Source: an uncultured Lachnospiraceae bacterium (GTDB lineage: Bacteria; Bacillota; Clostridia; Lachnospirales; Lachnospiraceae). From it: 55,477 bases of DNA. The notes under the pieces are model-generated. The model had not been told where the DNA came from, made no database searches, and was given only the letters and a program-made list of their open reading frames with translations. Position 1 is the stretch's first letter. Each line of letters begins with the position of its first letter. The stretch lies in the NCBI GenBank assembly GCA_910585635.1, contig CAJUFE010000028.1, forward strand, positions 1-55,477, read 5' to 3'. The translations under genes were made by a program, and so were the position numbers. This document shows positions 15,089 through 23,346 of the stretch, one piece after another.

Positions 15089-16879
15089 CTATGAACAGAA
15101 GCGGTCCAGGAGCTCTCCAAAGACCTTCATCGCATCCTCCACAGGCTGCGGCGTGGACATATCCACTCCGGCCAGCTTTAGGAGCTGGATCGGCGGCATG
15201 GTACAGCCGCTCTCCAGGAACCTCCGGTAGCCCTCCAGCGCACCGGGCTCCCCGGCCAGGATCCGGCTGGAGATGGCGATCGCGGCGGAGAAGCCGGTGG
15301 CGTACTGATAGACGTAAAATGGCGTGTAGAAATGGGGGATCCTGGCCCATTCATAGTCGATCTCCTCATCCACCACCATCTCCGGGCCGAAGTAGTCCAG
15401 GTTCAGCTGCCGGTAGATGGCGCACAGCTCCTTGGAGGTCAGGGTCTCTCCCGCCTCGGCCTTTTTGTGGGCTGTGGACTCAAATTCCGCGAACATGGTC
15501 TGGCGGAACAGGGTGCCTCGGAAGCTTTCCAGGAAGTGGTCGATCAGATAGCGCTCCAGCTCCTTATCCTGGGTCTGCTCCAGGAGATGGCGGATCAGCA
15601 GGGCTTCATTGCAGGTGGAGGCCACCTCCGCCACAAAGATCTTATAGCCGGCGTAGATATAGGGCTGCGTGCGGTCTGCGTAGTAGGAATGGATGGCGTG
15701 GCCCATCTCATGGGCCAGGGTGAACACGTGGTCTAAGGTCCCATTGTAATTTAAGAGTACATAAGGGTGGGTCCCATAGACCCCCCAGGAATAGGCCCCG
15801 CTCCGCTTGCCCTCGTTTTCGTAGACATCGATCCAACGGTCGGTAAAGCCCTCCTGGAGGATGGATAGATACTCCTCCCCCAGGGGCGCCAGGCCCTCCT
15901 TGACGATCGCCTTAGCCTCGTCAAAAGGATAGGTGCGGGATATCCCCTCCACCAGAGGGGCATACAGATCGTACATGTGGATCTCCTTGAGCCCCAGGGT
16001 CTCCTTGCGGATCTTTACATAGCGGTGGAGCAGGGGGAGATGGGCCCGCACCGTGGCGATCAACTGGTCGTAGACGGCTTCCGGCACCTCATTTTCCGCC
16101 AGGGAATGGGCGCGGCTGGAGGGGTAGTTTTTCACCTTAGCATAGTAGATGGCCTGCTTGACATGGGCGCTGTAGGTGGCGGCCAGGGTATTTTCAAACT
16201 GCCGGTAGACCCCGTACAGGCCCTGAAAGGCCTCCCGACGCACCCGGCGGTCGCTGCTTTGCAGCAGGGCGATATAATTCCCGTGGGTGATCCGCACTTC
16301 CCGGCCCTTATCATCCAGGATGGCGGGGAAGCGGACATCCGCATTATTGAACATATTGAAGATCTGGGCCGCGCCCTGGGTGGCCTCATAGGACTGGGCC
16401 AGGAGCTCTTCCATGGGGCCGCTCAAGGTGTGGGGCTTTTTCTCCAGGATCTGGTCGATCATCCTTTGGTAGTGGGCCAGCCCATTGCCAGAGGCCATGA
16501 AAGCCTCCAGCCGCTCTGCCGGTATGGCCAGGATCTCCGGCACAAGGAAGGAGGACAGCTCCCCGGCGCTGTACGAAAGAGAACGGGCCCGCCCGGACAT
16601 CTCCTGGTACTTTTGGTCCCCTGTATCCTGGTCCGAGCGCATCCGGGCATAGACGAACAGCTTTTCGATCTCCAGAGACACCGCCTCGTCGGTCTTAAGG
16701 CATTGATATAAGGTATCGGCGGAGTCGGAGAGGCGGCCTTTGTAGGCCTGGTATCGCTTTATGTCTTCCGCCGCCTTGGCAAATAGGTCCTCCCAGGCTC
16801 CATCGCTCTCCAGGATATCCTCCAGCTTCCAAGTGGTCTCGGGGGCAGCGGCACTGCGTTTGATCAAGGTCATGGTCAT
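15089..16879 (-). CDS. pepF: Oligoendopeptidase F, M3 family
   Basis: This cytoplasmic zinc oligopeptidase of 596 residues cleaves short peptides. The HEXXH motif is HEMGH at about 390-394 (TLAHEMGHAIHSYYA), followed by the third ligand in FVAEVASTCNEALL. The PepF C-terminal block (RIPHFYTPFYVYQYATGFSAA) is intact. The ATG at 16879 has GCGAGGAA five bases upstream; ATG 16873 is an alternative, and the longer open frame up to 17002 has no ribosome site. It lies upstream of the GNAT gene on the same strand with an 80-nt gap. Confidence 0.95.
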   Translation of the reverse strand: MTMTLIKRSAAAPETTWKLEDILESDGAWEDLFAKAAEDIKRYQAYKGRLSDSADTLYQCLKTDEAVSLEIEKLFVYARMRSDQDTGDQKYQEMSGRARSLSYSAGELSSFLVPEILAIPAERLEAFMASGNGLAHYQRMIDQILEKKPHTLSGPMEELLAQSYEATQGAAQIFNMFNNADVRFPAILDDKGREVRITHGNYIALLQSSDRRVRREAFQGLYGVYRQFENTLAATYSAHVKQAIYYAKVKNYPSSRAHSLAENEVPEAVYDQLIATVRAHLPLLHRYVKIRKETLGLKEIHMYDLYAPLVEGISRTYPFDEAKAIVKEGLAPLGEEYLSILQEGFTDRWIDVYENEGKRSGAYSWGVYGTHPYVLLNYNGTLDHVFTLAHEMGHAIHSYYADRTQPYIYAGYKIFVAEVASTCNEALLIRHLLEQTQDKELERYLIDHFLESFRGTLFRQTMFAEFESTAHKKAEAGETLTSKELCAIYRQLNLDYFGPEMVVDEEIDYEWARIPHFYTPFYVYQYATGFSAAIAISSRILAGEPGALEGYRRFLESGCTMPPIQLLKLAGVDMSTPQPVEDAMKVFGELLDRFCS

Positions 16880-17004
16880 CGTTCCTCGCTTTCTGGGTGT
16901 TCGGTCTCTAGGCGCTTTCTGAGCGCCATGTGTTGTGCCTATATCGATAGTATAGCCACATGGTGATGATCTGATCATAGCGGTTTTGGCGGGGTTTGTC
17001 AATC

Positions 17005-17065
17005 AAAAAGACCAGCGCCGTGCCTTTGGGCTCTCGTCCCGCAGGCACAGCGCTGGTCTTTTTAT
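17005..17065 (-). terminator. Bidirectional terminator between pepF and the FMN-binding gene
   Basis: AAAAAGACCAGCGC-GTGCC and GGCAC-GCGCTGGTCTTTTT form a long stem with a T-tract on either strand. It mainly serves the FMN-binding protein gene, which ends at 17082 on the minus strand. Confidence 0.85.
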
Positions 17066-17081
17066 CGGTCTGATACACTGG

Positions 17082-18392
17082 TCAATCTAACACACCGTCA
17101 GCTGCCATCTCCTCATGGAGCTTTTCCGCCAGGGCCAGGTAGTTATCCCATGCGGTGTTCCGCAGCGTGAAGCCGCTGGTCTTATAATCTCCGGTATCCT
17201 CGATGGCCGGGAGATCCGTCAGGTCGAAGAGATCCTGGGTCTCCACCACCTTGTCGTTCAGCGCATCCATCTGCACGTTAAAGCCGATCCTGGAGGGCTC
17301 CTCGTAATAGATGCTGTAGTATTTGGAGGTCCGGTAGAAGGGCTTTAGGGACTCATCCTCGATCTCCTCCGGGCTGTCCGCGAAGATCTCATCATATCGG
17401 CAGTCGATGATCTTCCCGTTCTCCACCACGATATCCAGCTTGCCGGATAAGCCTCCGCCTAAGTCTTCCGCGATGCTGTAGTACTTCTGGGTGCTCCCGC
17501 CCTCCAGCTTCTCCGCGATCACAGCGGCCATGGGGATCATGCTCTGCTGGACCGAGTTGCTGGCGCCGGATACGCAGTCGATCTCATCGGTCAGGCTCTG
17601 GTTTGCGATCATCTGCTGCTCGGCGGCCAGGACGCCCTGGATAAAGGCCACACCCTTTCGCTCGCCCATGGTGAAGTTATACTCGGACAGACGCTTCCCT
17701 TGATCCTGGTACAGGCGGGTATAGTAGTTGGGACGGCCGGTCTCATTAAACTCCACCATCAAAAGCTCGCCTTCATCGCTGGTCACGACCTCCAGCGTGC
17801 CGGTGTGGCCCTGGCGGAAGATCTGGCTCTCCTTAAAATAGTTCCCTTTCACGATCCCATACTCCGGCTTTACAGACCATCCTTCATCGAACAGGGTGGC
17901 CGGTCTTTCATCTAAGGCCGCGTTGGCCTCTTCGTTGCCGGAGGCTGCGTTCAAGGCTTTCTGGACGGCATTTTTTATGCCTGTAGAGGAGAGGGTGGCG
18001 CCGGAGACGGCCTCCACCTCTGTGGACTGGGCCTCCACGATCGCGCCGGGGAGGGACTCGATCGCTTTGCTGCCGATCCCGTCGGTCTCCGAGTGGGAGA
18101 GTACGGTCACGCTGAGGATCTTCTCGGCGTCTACTTCTGCAGATACCTTGATGGATCCGCCGAAGCCGTCGGCCTCCCCTTCGTAGGTCCCTGGCGTATA
18201 GGTCCCTCCCGACGCCGGGGTCTCGGCGGATGTCTCTGCCGCGGTGGTCTCTTCCGGCGTCTCGGCTGCCTTTGTGGTCTCCGCCGGAGCCGCTGCTGTC
18301 GTAGTTTCTGCCGGGGCGTTTGTCTGTGCCGGCTGGCTGCAGCCCGTCAGTGCCATACAAGCGGCGAGCACGGCAAAATGCCTCTTTTTCAT
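17082..18392 (-). CDS. FMN-binding-domain lipoprotein
   Basis: This is a secreted lipoprotein of 436 residues. The signal peptide ends in a lipobox LTGC (Cys18). It is followed by a Thr/Ala/Glu/Pro-rich linker to about residue 62. Next comes an FMN_bind domain whose SGAT motif (130-133) carries the threonine to which ApbE attaches FMN. A second related domain has SGAS (275-278). Such proteins act in extracytoplasmic electron transfer in clostridia. AAAGGAGG precedes the ATG at 18392. Partner dehydrogenase genes are not in view and the electron donor is unknown. Confidence 0.88.
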   Translation of the reverse strand: MKKRHFAVLAACMALTGCSQPAQTNAPAETTTAAAPAETTKAAETPEETTAAETSAETPASGGTYTPGTYEGEADGFGGSIKVSAEVDAEKILSVTVLSHSETDGIGSKAIESLPGAIVEAQSTEVEAVSGATLSSTGIKNAVQKALNAASGNEEANAALDERPATLFDEGWSVKPEYGIVKGNYFKESQIFRQGHTGTLEVVTSDEGELLMVEFNETGRPNYYTRLYQDQGKRLSEYNFTMGERKGVAFIQGVLAAEQQMIANQSLTDEIDCVSGASNSVQQSMIPMAAVIAEKLEGGSTQKYYSIAEDLGGGLSGKLDIVVENGKIIDCRYDEIFADSPEEIEDESLKPFYRTSKYYSIYYEEPSRIGFNVQMDALNDKVVETQDLFDLTDLPAIEDTGDYKTSGFTLRNTAWDNYLALAEKLHEEMAADGVLD

Positions 18393-18450
18393 CGTGTTTA
18401 TCCTCCTTTTGTCTGCGGGTAGAATTGACATGTATCCTTTATGTTCCTGT

Positions 18451-18479
18451 ATCTTAACAATTTTATTTAGGTTTGTCAA
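18451..18479 (-). promoter_or_regulatory. Promoter of the FMN-binding lipoprotein
   Basis: On the minus strand a consensus TTGACA (18474-18479), a 17-bp AT-rich spacer and TAAGAT (18451-18456) lie about 60 nt before the start codon. Confidence 0.75.
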
Positions 18480-18786
18480 TAAAATTTTAGCGTTCTGGAT
18501 TGCAGTTAATAAAATGTTTAGGATATTTATGGACGTTTTATAGATAAGAACAGGATATGGACGCCCTTTTTTATAAAATATGGAAAGAAAGGGAGAGGCT
18601 GGCAATGTTTTAGTCAGTTATCTTTCATAGATCGATCTAAAGACCTGCCCAGAAGGCAGGCAAGATCCAGCTCCTCCGGGCCGGTCAAAGACTTTTTGGC
18701 CGCTCTGCTTCCGGGACCGTATTTTAAAGATCCTAAAAAGAGGGGGCACGGCCTCCTTGCTCCTGGAAGATCCCGGCCAGAGCACA

Positions 18787-18844
18787 TTACGCCATATCCA
18801 TTATACACTGCACTATGTACGGACCCGCCTGTTCCCGCTATACT
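18787..18844 (+). promoter_or_regulatory. Promoter and candidate AraC-type operator of the GH27 gene
   Basis: The -10 is TATACT (18839-18844) and no good -35 exists. At that position lies the half-site CTATGTACGG (18813-18822), and a related half-site CCATATCCA starts 21 bp further up (18792). The 14-mer TTACGCCATATCCA (18787-18800) recurs at 20647 with the same spacing. A weak -35 replaced by a half-site fits activation by an AraC-family protein. The rest of 18606-18786 shows no gene. Confidence 0.6.
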
Positions 18845-18908
18845 CATGATGAGATAAGCTTTTTCATCTGCCGCAGAGCGGGATGGAGCACATAAAGGAG
18901 GAATAGAT

Positions 18909-20099
18909 ATGATCGCAGAGAGACCCCCTATGGGATGGAATTCCTGGAACACATTTGGCAAGGATATCAATGAGGAGCTGATCTTTGAGACAGCCGATAC
19001 CATGGTGGAAAAAGGCTACCTGGAGGCCGGATATACGTATCTGGTGATCGATGACTGCTGGGCGCTGAAGGAACGGGACGAGAAGGGCGATCTGGTGCCG
19101 GATCCGGAAAAATTCCCCCACGGGATGAAGGCTGTGGCGGACTACGTCCACAGCAAGGGATTGAAGTTCGGGATGTATTCCTGTGCGGGCATCCTGACCT
19201 GCGCGGGCTATCCCTCCAGCTACGACCATGAGTTCCAGGACGCGGCCCTTTTCGCCTCCTGGGGTGTGGACTACCTAAAATATGATTACTGCAATTTCCC
19301 GAAGAACGCGGACGGCATGAACCGCTATCACACCATGAGCATGGCCTTAAAGGCCACCGGCAGAGAGATCTGCTTTGCCGCCTGCAACTGGGGCTCGGAG
19401 CAGTCCTGGAACTGGATGCGTTCCATAGGCGCCCATACCTACCGTTCCACAGGCGATATCTTTGACAATTTCCGTTCCTTTATGGGCATCTTCCAGTCCC
19501 AGCTGGACCATCTCGCGCAGTCGGGCCCCTACTGCTTCAACGATCTGGACATGCTGACCGTGGGGATGTATAACAAAGGCAATGTGGCGATCGGGAAGCC
19601 CTGTACAGACGGAGAATATCGGACACAGTTCACCCTCTGGTGCCTGGCCGGCGCTCCGCTGATCATCGGGGCGGATATCCGGGATATGGCGCCCCAGATG
19701 GAGGAGCTGCTCCTGAACCGGAGATTGATCGAAGTGGACCAGGACAGAGAGTGCCGCCCGCCCTGCCTGCTGGAAAAAAGGAGCGTGTTCGTGCCAGTGC
19801 CGGAGGAGGACAAGGAGGAGGCGGTGGAGCCTCTTACGGTGGTGAAGGATAAGCTCTTCACGTTCATCAAGCATCTGTCCGACGGCCGCTTTGTGATCGC
19901 CTACTACAATCTTTTTGAGGAAGAGCGTGAGGTGGGCTGTATCTTTGCCGACGCAGGAGTGCCCTATACCTCCGGCTATGGCTTCCAGATGGAAGACCTG
20001 TTCACCGGGGAAGACCTGGGCGTAAAGCGGGATTATCACCTCGCAAAGGTCCCGGGACATGACTGCAGGCTGTATCTGTGCCGTTTGGCTAAGGTATAG
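18909..20099 (+). CDS. Alpha-galactosidase, GH27 family
   Basis: This retaining alpha-galactosidase of 396 residues lacks a signal peptide, so it should act on imported alpha-galactosides. The GH27 opening PPMGWNSWNTF, the DDCW block, the nucleophile in KYDYC (Asp126) and the acid/base Asp183 in YRSTGDI are all visible. ADIRDM begins the end of the barrel and a small C-terminal beta domain follows from about 290. AAAGGAGG precedes the ATG. It heads the sugar locus and shares a putative operator with the binding-protein gene downstream. Confidence 0.92.
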   Translation: MIAERPPMGWNSWNTFGKDINEELIFETADTMVEKGYLEAGYTYLVIDDCWALKERDEKGDLVPDPEKFPHGMKAVADYVHSKGLKFGMYSCAGILTCAGYPSSYDHEFQDAALFASWGVDYLKYDYCNFPKNADGMNRYHTMSMALKATGREICFAACNWGSEQSWNWMRSIGAHTYRSTGDIFDNFRSFMGIFQSQLDHLAQSGPYCFNDLDMLTVGMYNKGNVAIGKPCTDGEYRTQFTLWCLAGAPLIIGADIRDMAPQMEELLLNRRLIEVDQDRECRPPCLLEKRSVFVPVPEEDKEEAVEPLTVVKDKLFTFIKHLSDGRFVIAYYNLFEEEREVGCIFADAGVPYTSGYGFQMEDLFTGEDLGVKRDYHLAKVPGHDCRLYLCRLAKV

Positions 20100-20142
20100 T
20101 TTTTTATAGGTTGGCCAAAGGGTCCGCGAAGGGAGGGGGCAG

Positions 20143-20349
20143 ATGCCGCAGGAAAAAAAGGAACATTGCCAGAAGTGCAAGAGGATATTGACCACCGATG
20201 AGATCGGGGCCACGAAAAAGCTGATCAACCGGGGGACCACCACCTATTACTGCCTGGACTGCCTGGCAGAAGCCTTTGATGTGGACCGGGAGGAGATCGA
20301 GAGGAAGATCATATCCTTTAAAGAGATGGGCTGTACCCTCTTCCTGTGA
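20143..20349 (+). CDS. Small zinc-ribbon-like protein (68 aa)
   Basis: Two CxxC pairs (Cys9/Cys12 and Cys37/Cys40) suggest a single zinc site, followed by a helical tail (VDREEIERKIISFKEMG). The start at 20143 follows GGGAGGGGG. It lies 43 nt after the alpha-galactosidase gene. I do not recognise a named family. It may bind nucleic acid or another protein. Confidence 0.65.
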   Translation: MPQEKKEHCQKCKRILTTDEIGATKKLINRGTTTYYCLDCLAEAFDVDREEIERKIISFKEMGCTLFL

Positions 20350-20422
20350 CAGAGGAGAGGACGAAGAGGCTGACATAGGAGTCGGTATAAGATGAGGATC
20401 TTGTACCGGCTCCTTCTAACCT

Positions 20423-20565
20423 AAGTAGCGCAGGGAGGGTCCTGTCACAAAAGGAACCCCTTGGAGAACGTCGGCGCTTAGCGAGGTCTTTTCGAGCTTA
20501 GCGTCCGCTACGTTCTCCATGGAGCGAGAGCGCGGTGACGTTGTGACAGGTCCCTCCCGGAGCGG
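20423..20565 (+). repeat. Structured repeat unit, copy 3 (solitary)
   Basis: The outer arms are 20433-20450 and 20541-20558 (18 bp, one mismatch). The inner stem is GGAGAACGT/ACGTTCTCC (20463-20471 with 20510-20518). The core hairpin has GGCGCT/AGCGTC, including a G-T (G-U) pair, and AGC/GCT. Unlike copies 1-2 and 4-5 it is single, and no long terminal repeats surround it. Confidence 0.85.
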
Positions 20566-20646
20566 ACGGGTGACCGACCATGCGCCCGCACCTACACGAA
20601 CACTCAGCATAATCACAAAACCGCAACAAAGCCGCAACAAAACCGT

Positions 20647-20704
20647 TTACGCCATATCCACAGCACATCCGGTCATGTTTTGGCCGGAAAGTCCATGCTA
20701 TAAT
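20647..20704 (+). promoter_or_regulatory. Promoter and candidate AraC-type operator of the first binding-protein gene
   Basis: TATAAT (20699-20704) lacks a proper -35. The 14-mer TTACGCCATATCCA (20647-20660) and a degenerate second half-site TCATGTTTTG at 20673 repeat the 21-bp spacing seen upstream of the GH27 gene. Two direct CCGCAACAAA repeats lie just above, at about 20620-20640. Confidence 0.55.
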
Positions 20705-20751
20705 GCAAGTACTTCAAAGGCAAGACCAAAACAAAACGAGGAGGAAGAAAG

Positions 20752-22050
20752 ATGAAGAAGAAAAGTGTACTGGCATTGACCCTGGCAGGCGCGATGTGCC
20801 TCTCCCTGGCAGCCTGCGGCGGTGGGAACGGCGGCGACGGCGGCAAAGGCAGCGCAGACGGAGGGACTGGCGGCTCCGGCGACGCCCTTTCCGTAGCGAT
20901 CTGGGATAACGCCCAGCTGGCCGGCTTAAAGCAGATCACCGATTCCTTTACCAGCGAGACCGGTATCCCGGTGGACTTACAGGTGGTGCCCTGGGATCAG
21001 TACTGGACCCTTCTGGAGGCCGGCGCTTCCGGCGGTGACCTTCCGGATGTGTTCTGGATGCATTCCAATTACAGCCAGAAGTTCATGAGCAATGACATCC
21101 TCCTGGACCTGACCGATCGTATCGCCCAGAGCGATAAGATCGACCTGGCCAACTATTACGAGGATATCACCGGCCTGTACCAGCTAGACGGAAAGACCTA
21201 CGCGATCCCCAAGGACTACGATACGATCTGCCTCTGGTACAATAAGGCGATCTTTGACGAGGCCGGGGTGGCGTATCCTGATGAGACCTGGACCTGGCAG
21301 ACCATGGCCGATACGGCAGAGAAGCTGACGGACAAAGAGACCGGGATCTACGGCTTCTCCTCCCCGCCATCCTTTAACCAGGACGGCTACTATAACCTGA
21401 TCTACAGCATGGGCGGCTCGGTCCTCAACGACGATAAGAGCGCGTCGGCCTGGGATTCACCGGAGACCATCGCGGCTATGCAGTGGTGGTATGACAACCT
21501 GGTGACTAAGAGCATGCCGGCCGTGGAGGTCATGGCAGAGACCACGCCGGATGTGCTCTTGGGCTCCGGAAAGCTGGCCATGGCCCTGGAGGGCTCCTGG
21601 ATGGTATCCGCCTTCAAGGCTAATGAGTACACCGACGAGAACTGTGATGTGGCGGTGCTCCCCATGGCAGAGGACGGCGCCCGCAAGACCATCTACAACG
21701 GGCTGGGCTGGGCCGCGGCGGCCAATGGGGACCACACGGAAGAGGCCTGGAAGCTCCTGGAGTACTTTGGCAGCAAGGAGATGCAGCTGAAGCAGGCTGA
21801 GCTGGGCGTGACCATGTCCGCTTACATGGGGACCTCCGACACCTGGGTAAACTGTGCGCCGGAATTTAACCTGCAGGCTTATCTGGATATGACCGCAGAC
21901 ATGCAGATCCGTCCCTACACCAAGAACACGAAGCTCTGGGAGGACTATTCCCAGACCACCATGGTCAAGGCCTACACCGCCGACATGACCATGGAAGAGG
22001 TGTGCAAGGATATCGCAGACTACATGAACAAGCAGATCGCGGAAGAGTGA
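20752..22050 (+). CDS. Sugar ABC transporter substrate-binding lipoprotein (first copy)
   Basis: This 432-residue family 1 extracellular solute-binding protein has a signal peptide with lipobox LAAC (Cys22) and a Gly/Asp linker. The binding fold shows IWDNAQLAGLKQITDSFTSETG at the start and the ligand-site WDQYWTLLEAGASGGDLPDVFWMH. The second copy at 23347 has exactly the same length and is very similar throughout. Given two alpha-galactosidases in the locus, the ligand is probably an alpha-galactoside such as melibiose or a raffinose-type sugar. The gene ends facing the AraC gene at 22108. Confidence 0.9.
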   Translation: MKKKSVLALTLAGAMCLSLAACGGGNGGDGGKGSADGGTGGSGDALSVAIWDNAQLAGLKQITDSFTSETGIPVDLQVVPWDQYWTLLEAGASGGDLPDVFWMHSNYSQKFMSNDILLDLTDRIAQSDKIDLANYYEDITGLYQLDGKTYAIPKDYDTICLWYNKAIFDEAGVAYPDETWTWQTMADTAEKLTDKETGIYGFSSPPSFNQDGYYNLIYSMGGSVLNDDKSASAWDSPETIAAMQWWYDNLVTKSMPAVEVMAETTPDVLLGSGKLAMALEGSWMVSAFKANEYTDENCDVAVLPMAEDGARKTIYNGLGWAAAANGDHTEEAWKLLEYFGSKEMQLKQAELGVTMSAYMGTSDTWVNCAPEFNLQAYLDMTADMQIRPYTKNTKLWEDYSQTTMVKAYTADMTMEEVCKDIADYMNKQIAEE

Positions 22051-22107
22051 CAGACCGGAGCGTGACGGACCGACGCAGCGGGGACCGGGGGCTGCCCGGT
22101 GAGCGGA

Positions 22108-23007
22108 TCATCGGGCGGACCCTTCCCCCCGCTCCCCCCGCAGCTGCTCCCGATACTTCTTCGGGCTCTTCCCATAGGTGTTCTTGAACATCTTGGAGAA
22201 GGTCAGCGGGTCCTCATAGCCGATCCGCTCCGCTACCTCCTGGACCGGAAGGTCTGTGTTCTGCAAGAGCAGCCGTCCCTGCTCCAGACGATAGTTCACG
22301 ATATATTTCTGGGGAGAGACCAGCAGCTTTTGCTGGAACATATGGGTCAGATAGGAGCGGGTGATCCCGATATAGGAGGCTACGTCGCTGACCCGGACCT
22401 TGGCATAATTGTCATGGATGTACCGGACCGCGTGCTCCACATAGTAGCTGGAAGGATAATCGGGGACTGCGGGCTGATGGCTTTTGGCCAGATGCTTGTT
22501 GTAGGAATCCACCAGCAGGGCCAGAGCTTCATAGAGCAGGGCGTTCCGCATCAGCTCATTGGTGATGGTCAGCTCGTGGCGCTCGAAGATCTTGCTGGTG
22601 AAGACCAGGAAATCCTCTGGCTCCAGAAAGCAGTCCCGGACCGGATCGGCGGCGGTGATCCCCGCCTTTTCCAGATAGAGGGAAGCCTTTGTGCCGCTGA
22701 AGGACAGGTAGGTGTAGTACCAGGGATCTTCCGGATCTGCGTAGTAGTAGACCAGAGCGCCGGGAAAGGTCACAAAGATCTGCCCGCGGTGGAGATGATA
22801 GGTCTTGCCGTTCACCTCATAGGTCCCCTTGCCGTCCAGGATGAAATGGACGTGGTGATCGGGGCGGACGGTGGGGCCATAATACTGGTCCGCGGCGCAT
22901 CGCTCGATGCCGCTGACAGTCAGGCAGAGCTCAGAACCGTTGATCAGAGGGCTGGTCAGGGTGCGGAAGGTGTTACCGACAAAATATTGTGGGGTTGGAA
23001 GGGACAT
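22108..23007 (-). CDS. AraC-family regulator with cupin sensor domain (first copy)
   Basis: The 299-residue regulator has an N-terminal cupin sugar-sensing domain at about residues 15-150 (HHVHFILDGKGTYEV, then HRGQIFVTFPG). The C-terminal double HTH at about 190-290 carries VSDVASYIGITRSYLTHMFQ and the signature ERIGYEDPLTFSKMFKNTYGKSPKKYR. The layout is that of the RafR/MsmR group. AGGAGG precedes the ATG. It is divergent from the second binding-protein gene and convergent with the first, which makes it the prime candidate to bind the 21-bp-spaced sites. Confidence 0.92.
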   Translation of the reverse strand: MSLPTPQYFVGNTFRTLTSPLINGSELCLTVSGIERCAADQYYGPTVRPDHHVHFILDGKGTYEVNGKTYHLHRGQIFVTFPGALVYYYADPEDPWYYTYLSFSGTKASLYLEKAGITAADPVRDCFLEPEDFLVFTSKIFERHELTITNELMRNALLYEALALLVDSYNKHLAKSHQPAVPDYPSSYYVEHAVRYIHDNYAKVRVSDVASYIGITRSYLTHMFQQKLLVSPQKYIVNYRLEQGRLLLQNTDLPVQEVAERIGYEDPLTFSKMFKNTYGKSPKKYREQLRGERGEGSAR

Positions 23008-23151
23008 GGCAGCCTCCTGGTAAGATCATACAAAGTGTTTTGGTTGTTTTGAGTAAAGAGTTTCTGTTGTTTTGATATTACCACAAAATCTCTGTTTGAG
23101 CATTAAATATATAGAAAAATTTGCGTGATCGTGTGAATTAACAACATAATT

Positions 23152-23204
23152 CTATTAAAGGATTACATATTTCTATGTACGGTACTATGCAGATCGCCTA
23201 TAAT
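23152..23204 (+). promoter_or_regulatory. Promoter and candidate AraC-type operator of the second binding-protein gene
   Basis: TATAAT (23199-23204) has CTATGTACGG (23173-23182) in the -35 place, the same 10-mer at the same distance as at the GH27 promoter. A weaker half-site CTATTAAAG starts 21 bp upstream (23152). About 140 nt of AT-rich leader follow before the start codon. Confidence 0.6.
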
Positions 23205-23346
23205 AAAAAATACCTGATGTGACCAATGTGACAAAAATACACAAGAAAAGTTGTATATTTTTACCTTGGCACATGCAAAGTTAAAGTACGGCGGGCATGG
23301 CTTTAGGAGTCTGCCCCGCCCAAAAAAAACAAGCGGAGGTATTTTT

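Noticed and set aside
13872..15350. 492-residue version of the GNAT protein
   Set aside because: The first 114 residues are antisense-like sequence overlapping pepF. AAGGAGGGGC and the sequence MHILLV mark the real start at 15008.
15977..16711. 244-residue open frame opposite pepF
   Set aside because: It is a shadow of the well-supported M3 peptidase; composition is Leu/Gly/His/Asp-rich without motifs.
22099..23052. 317-residue open frame on the plus strand
   Set aside because: It is the antisense of the AraC gene at 22108-23007, which has clear sensor and HTH motifs and a proper ribosome site.
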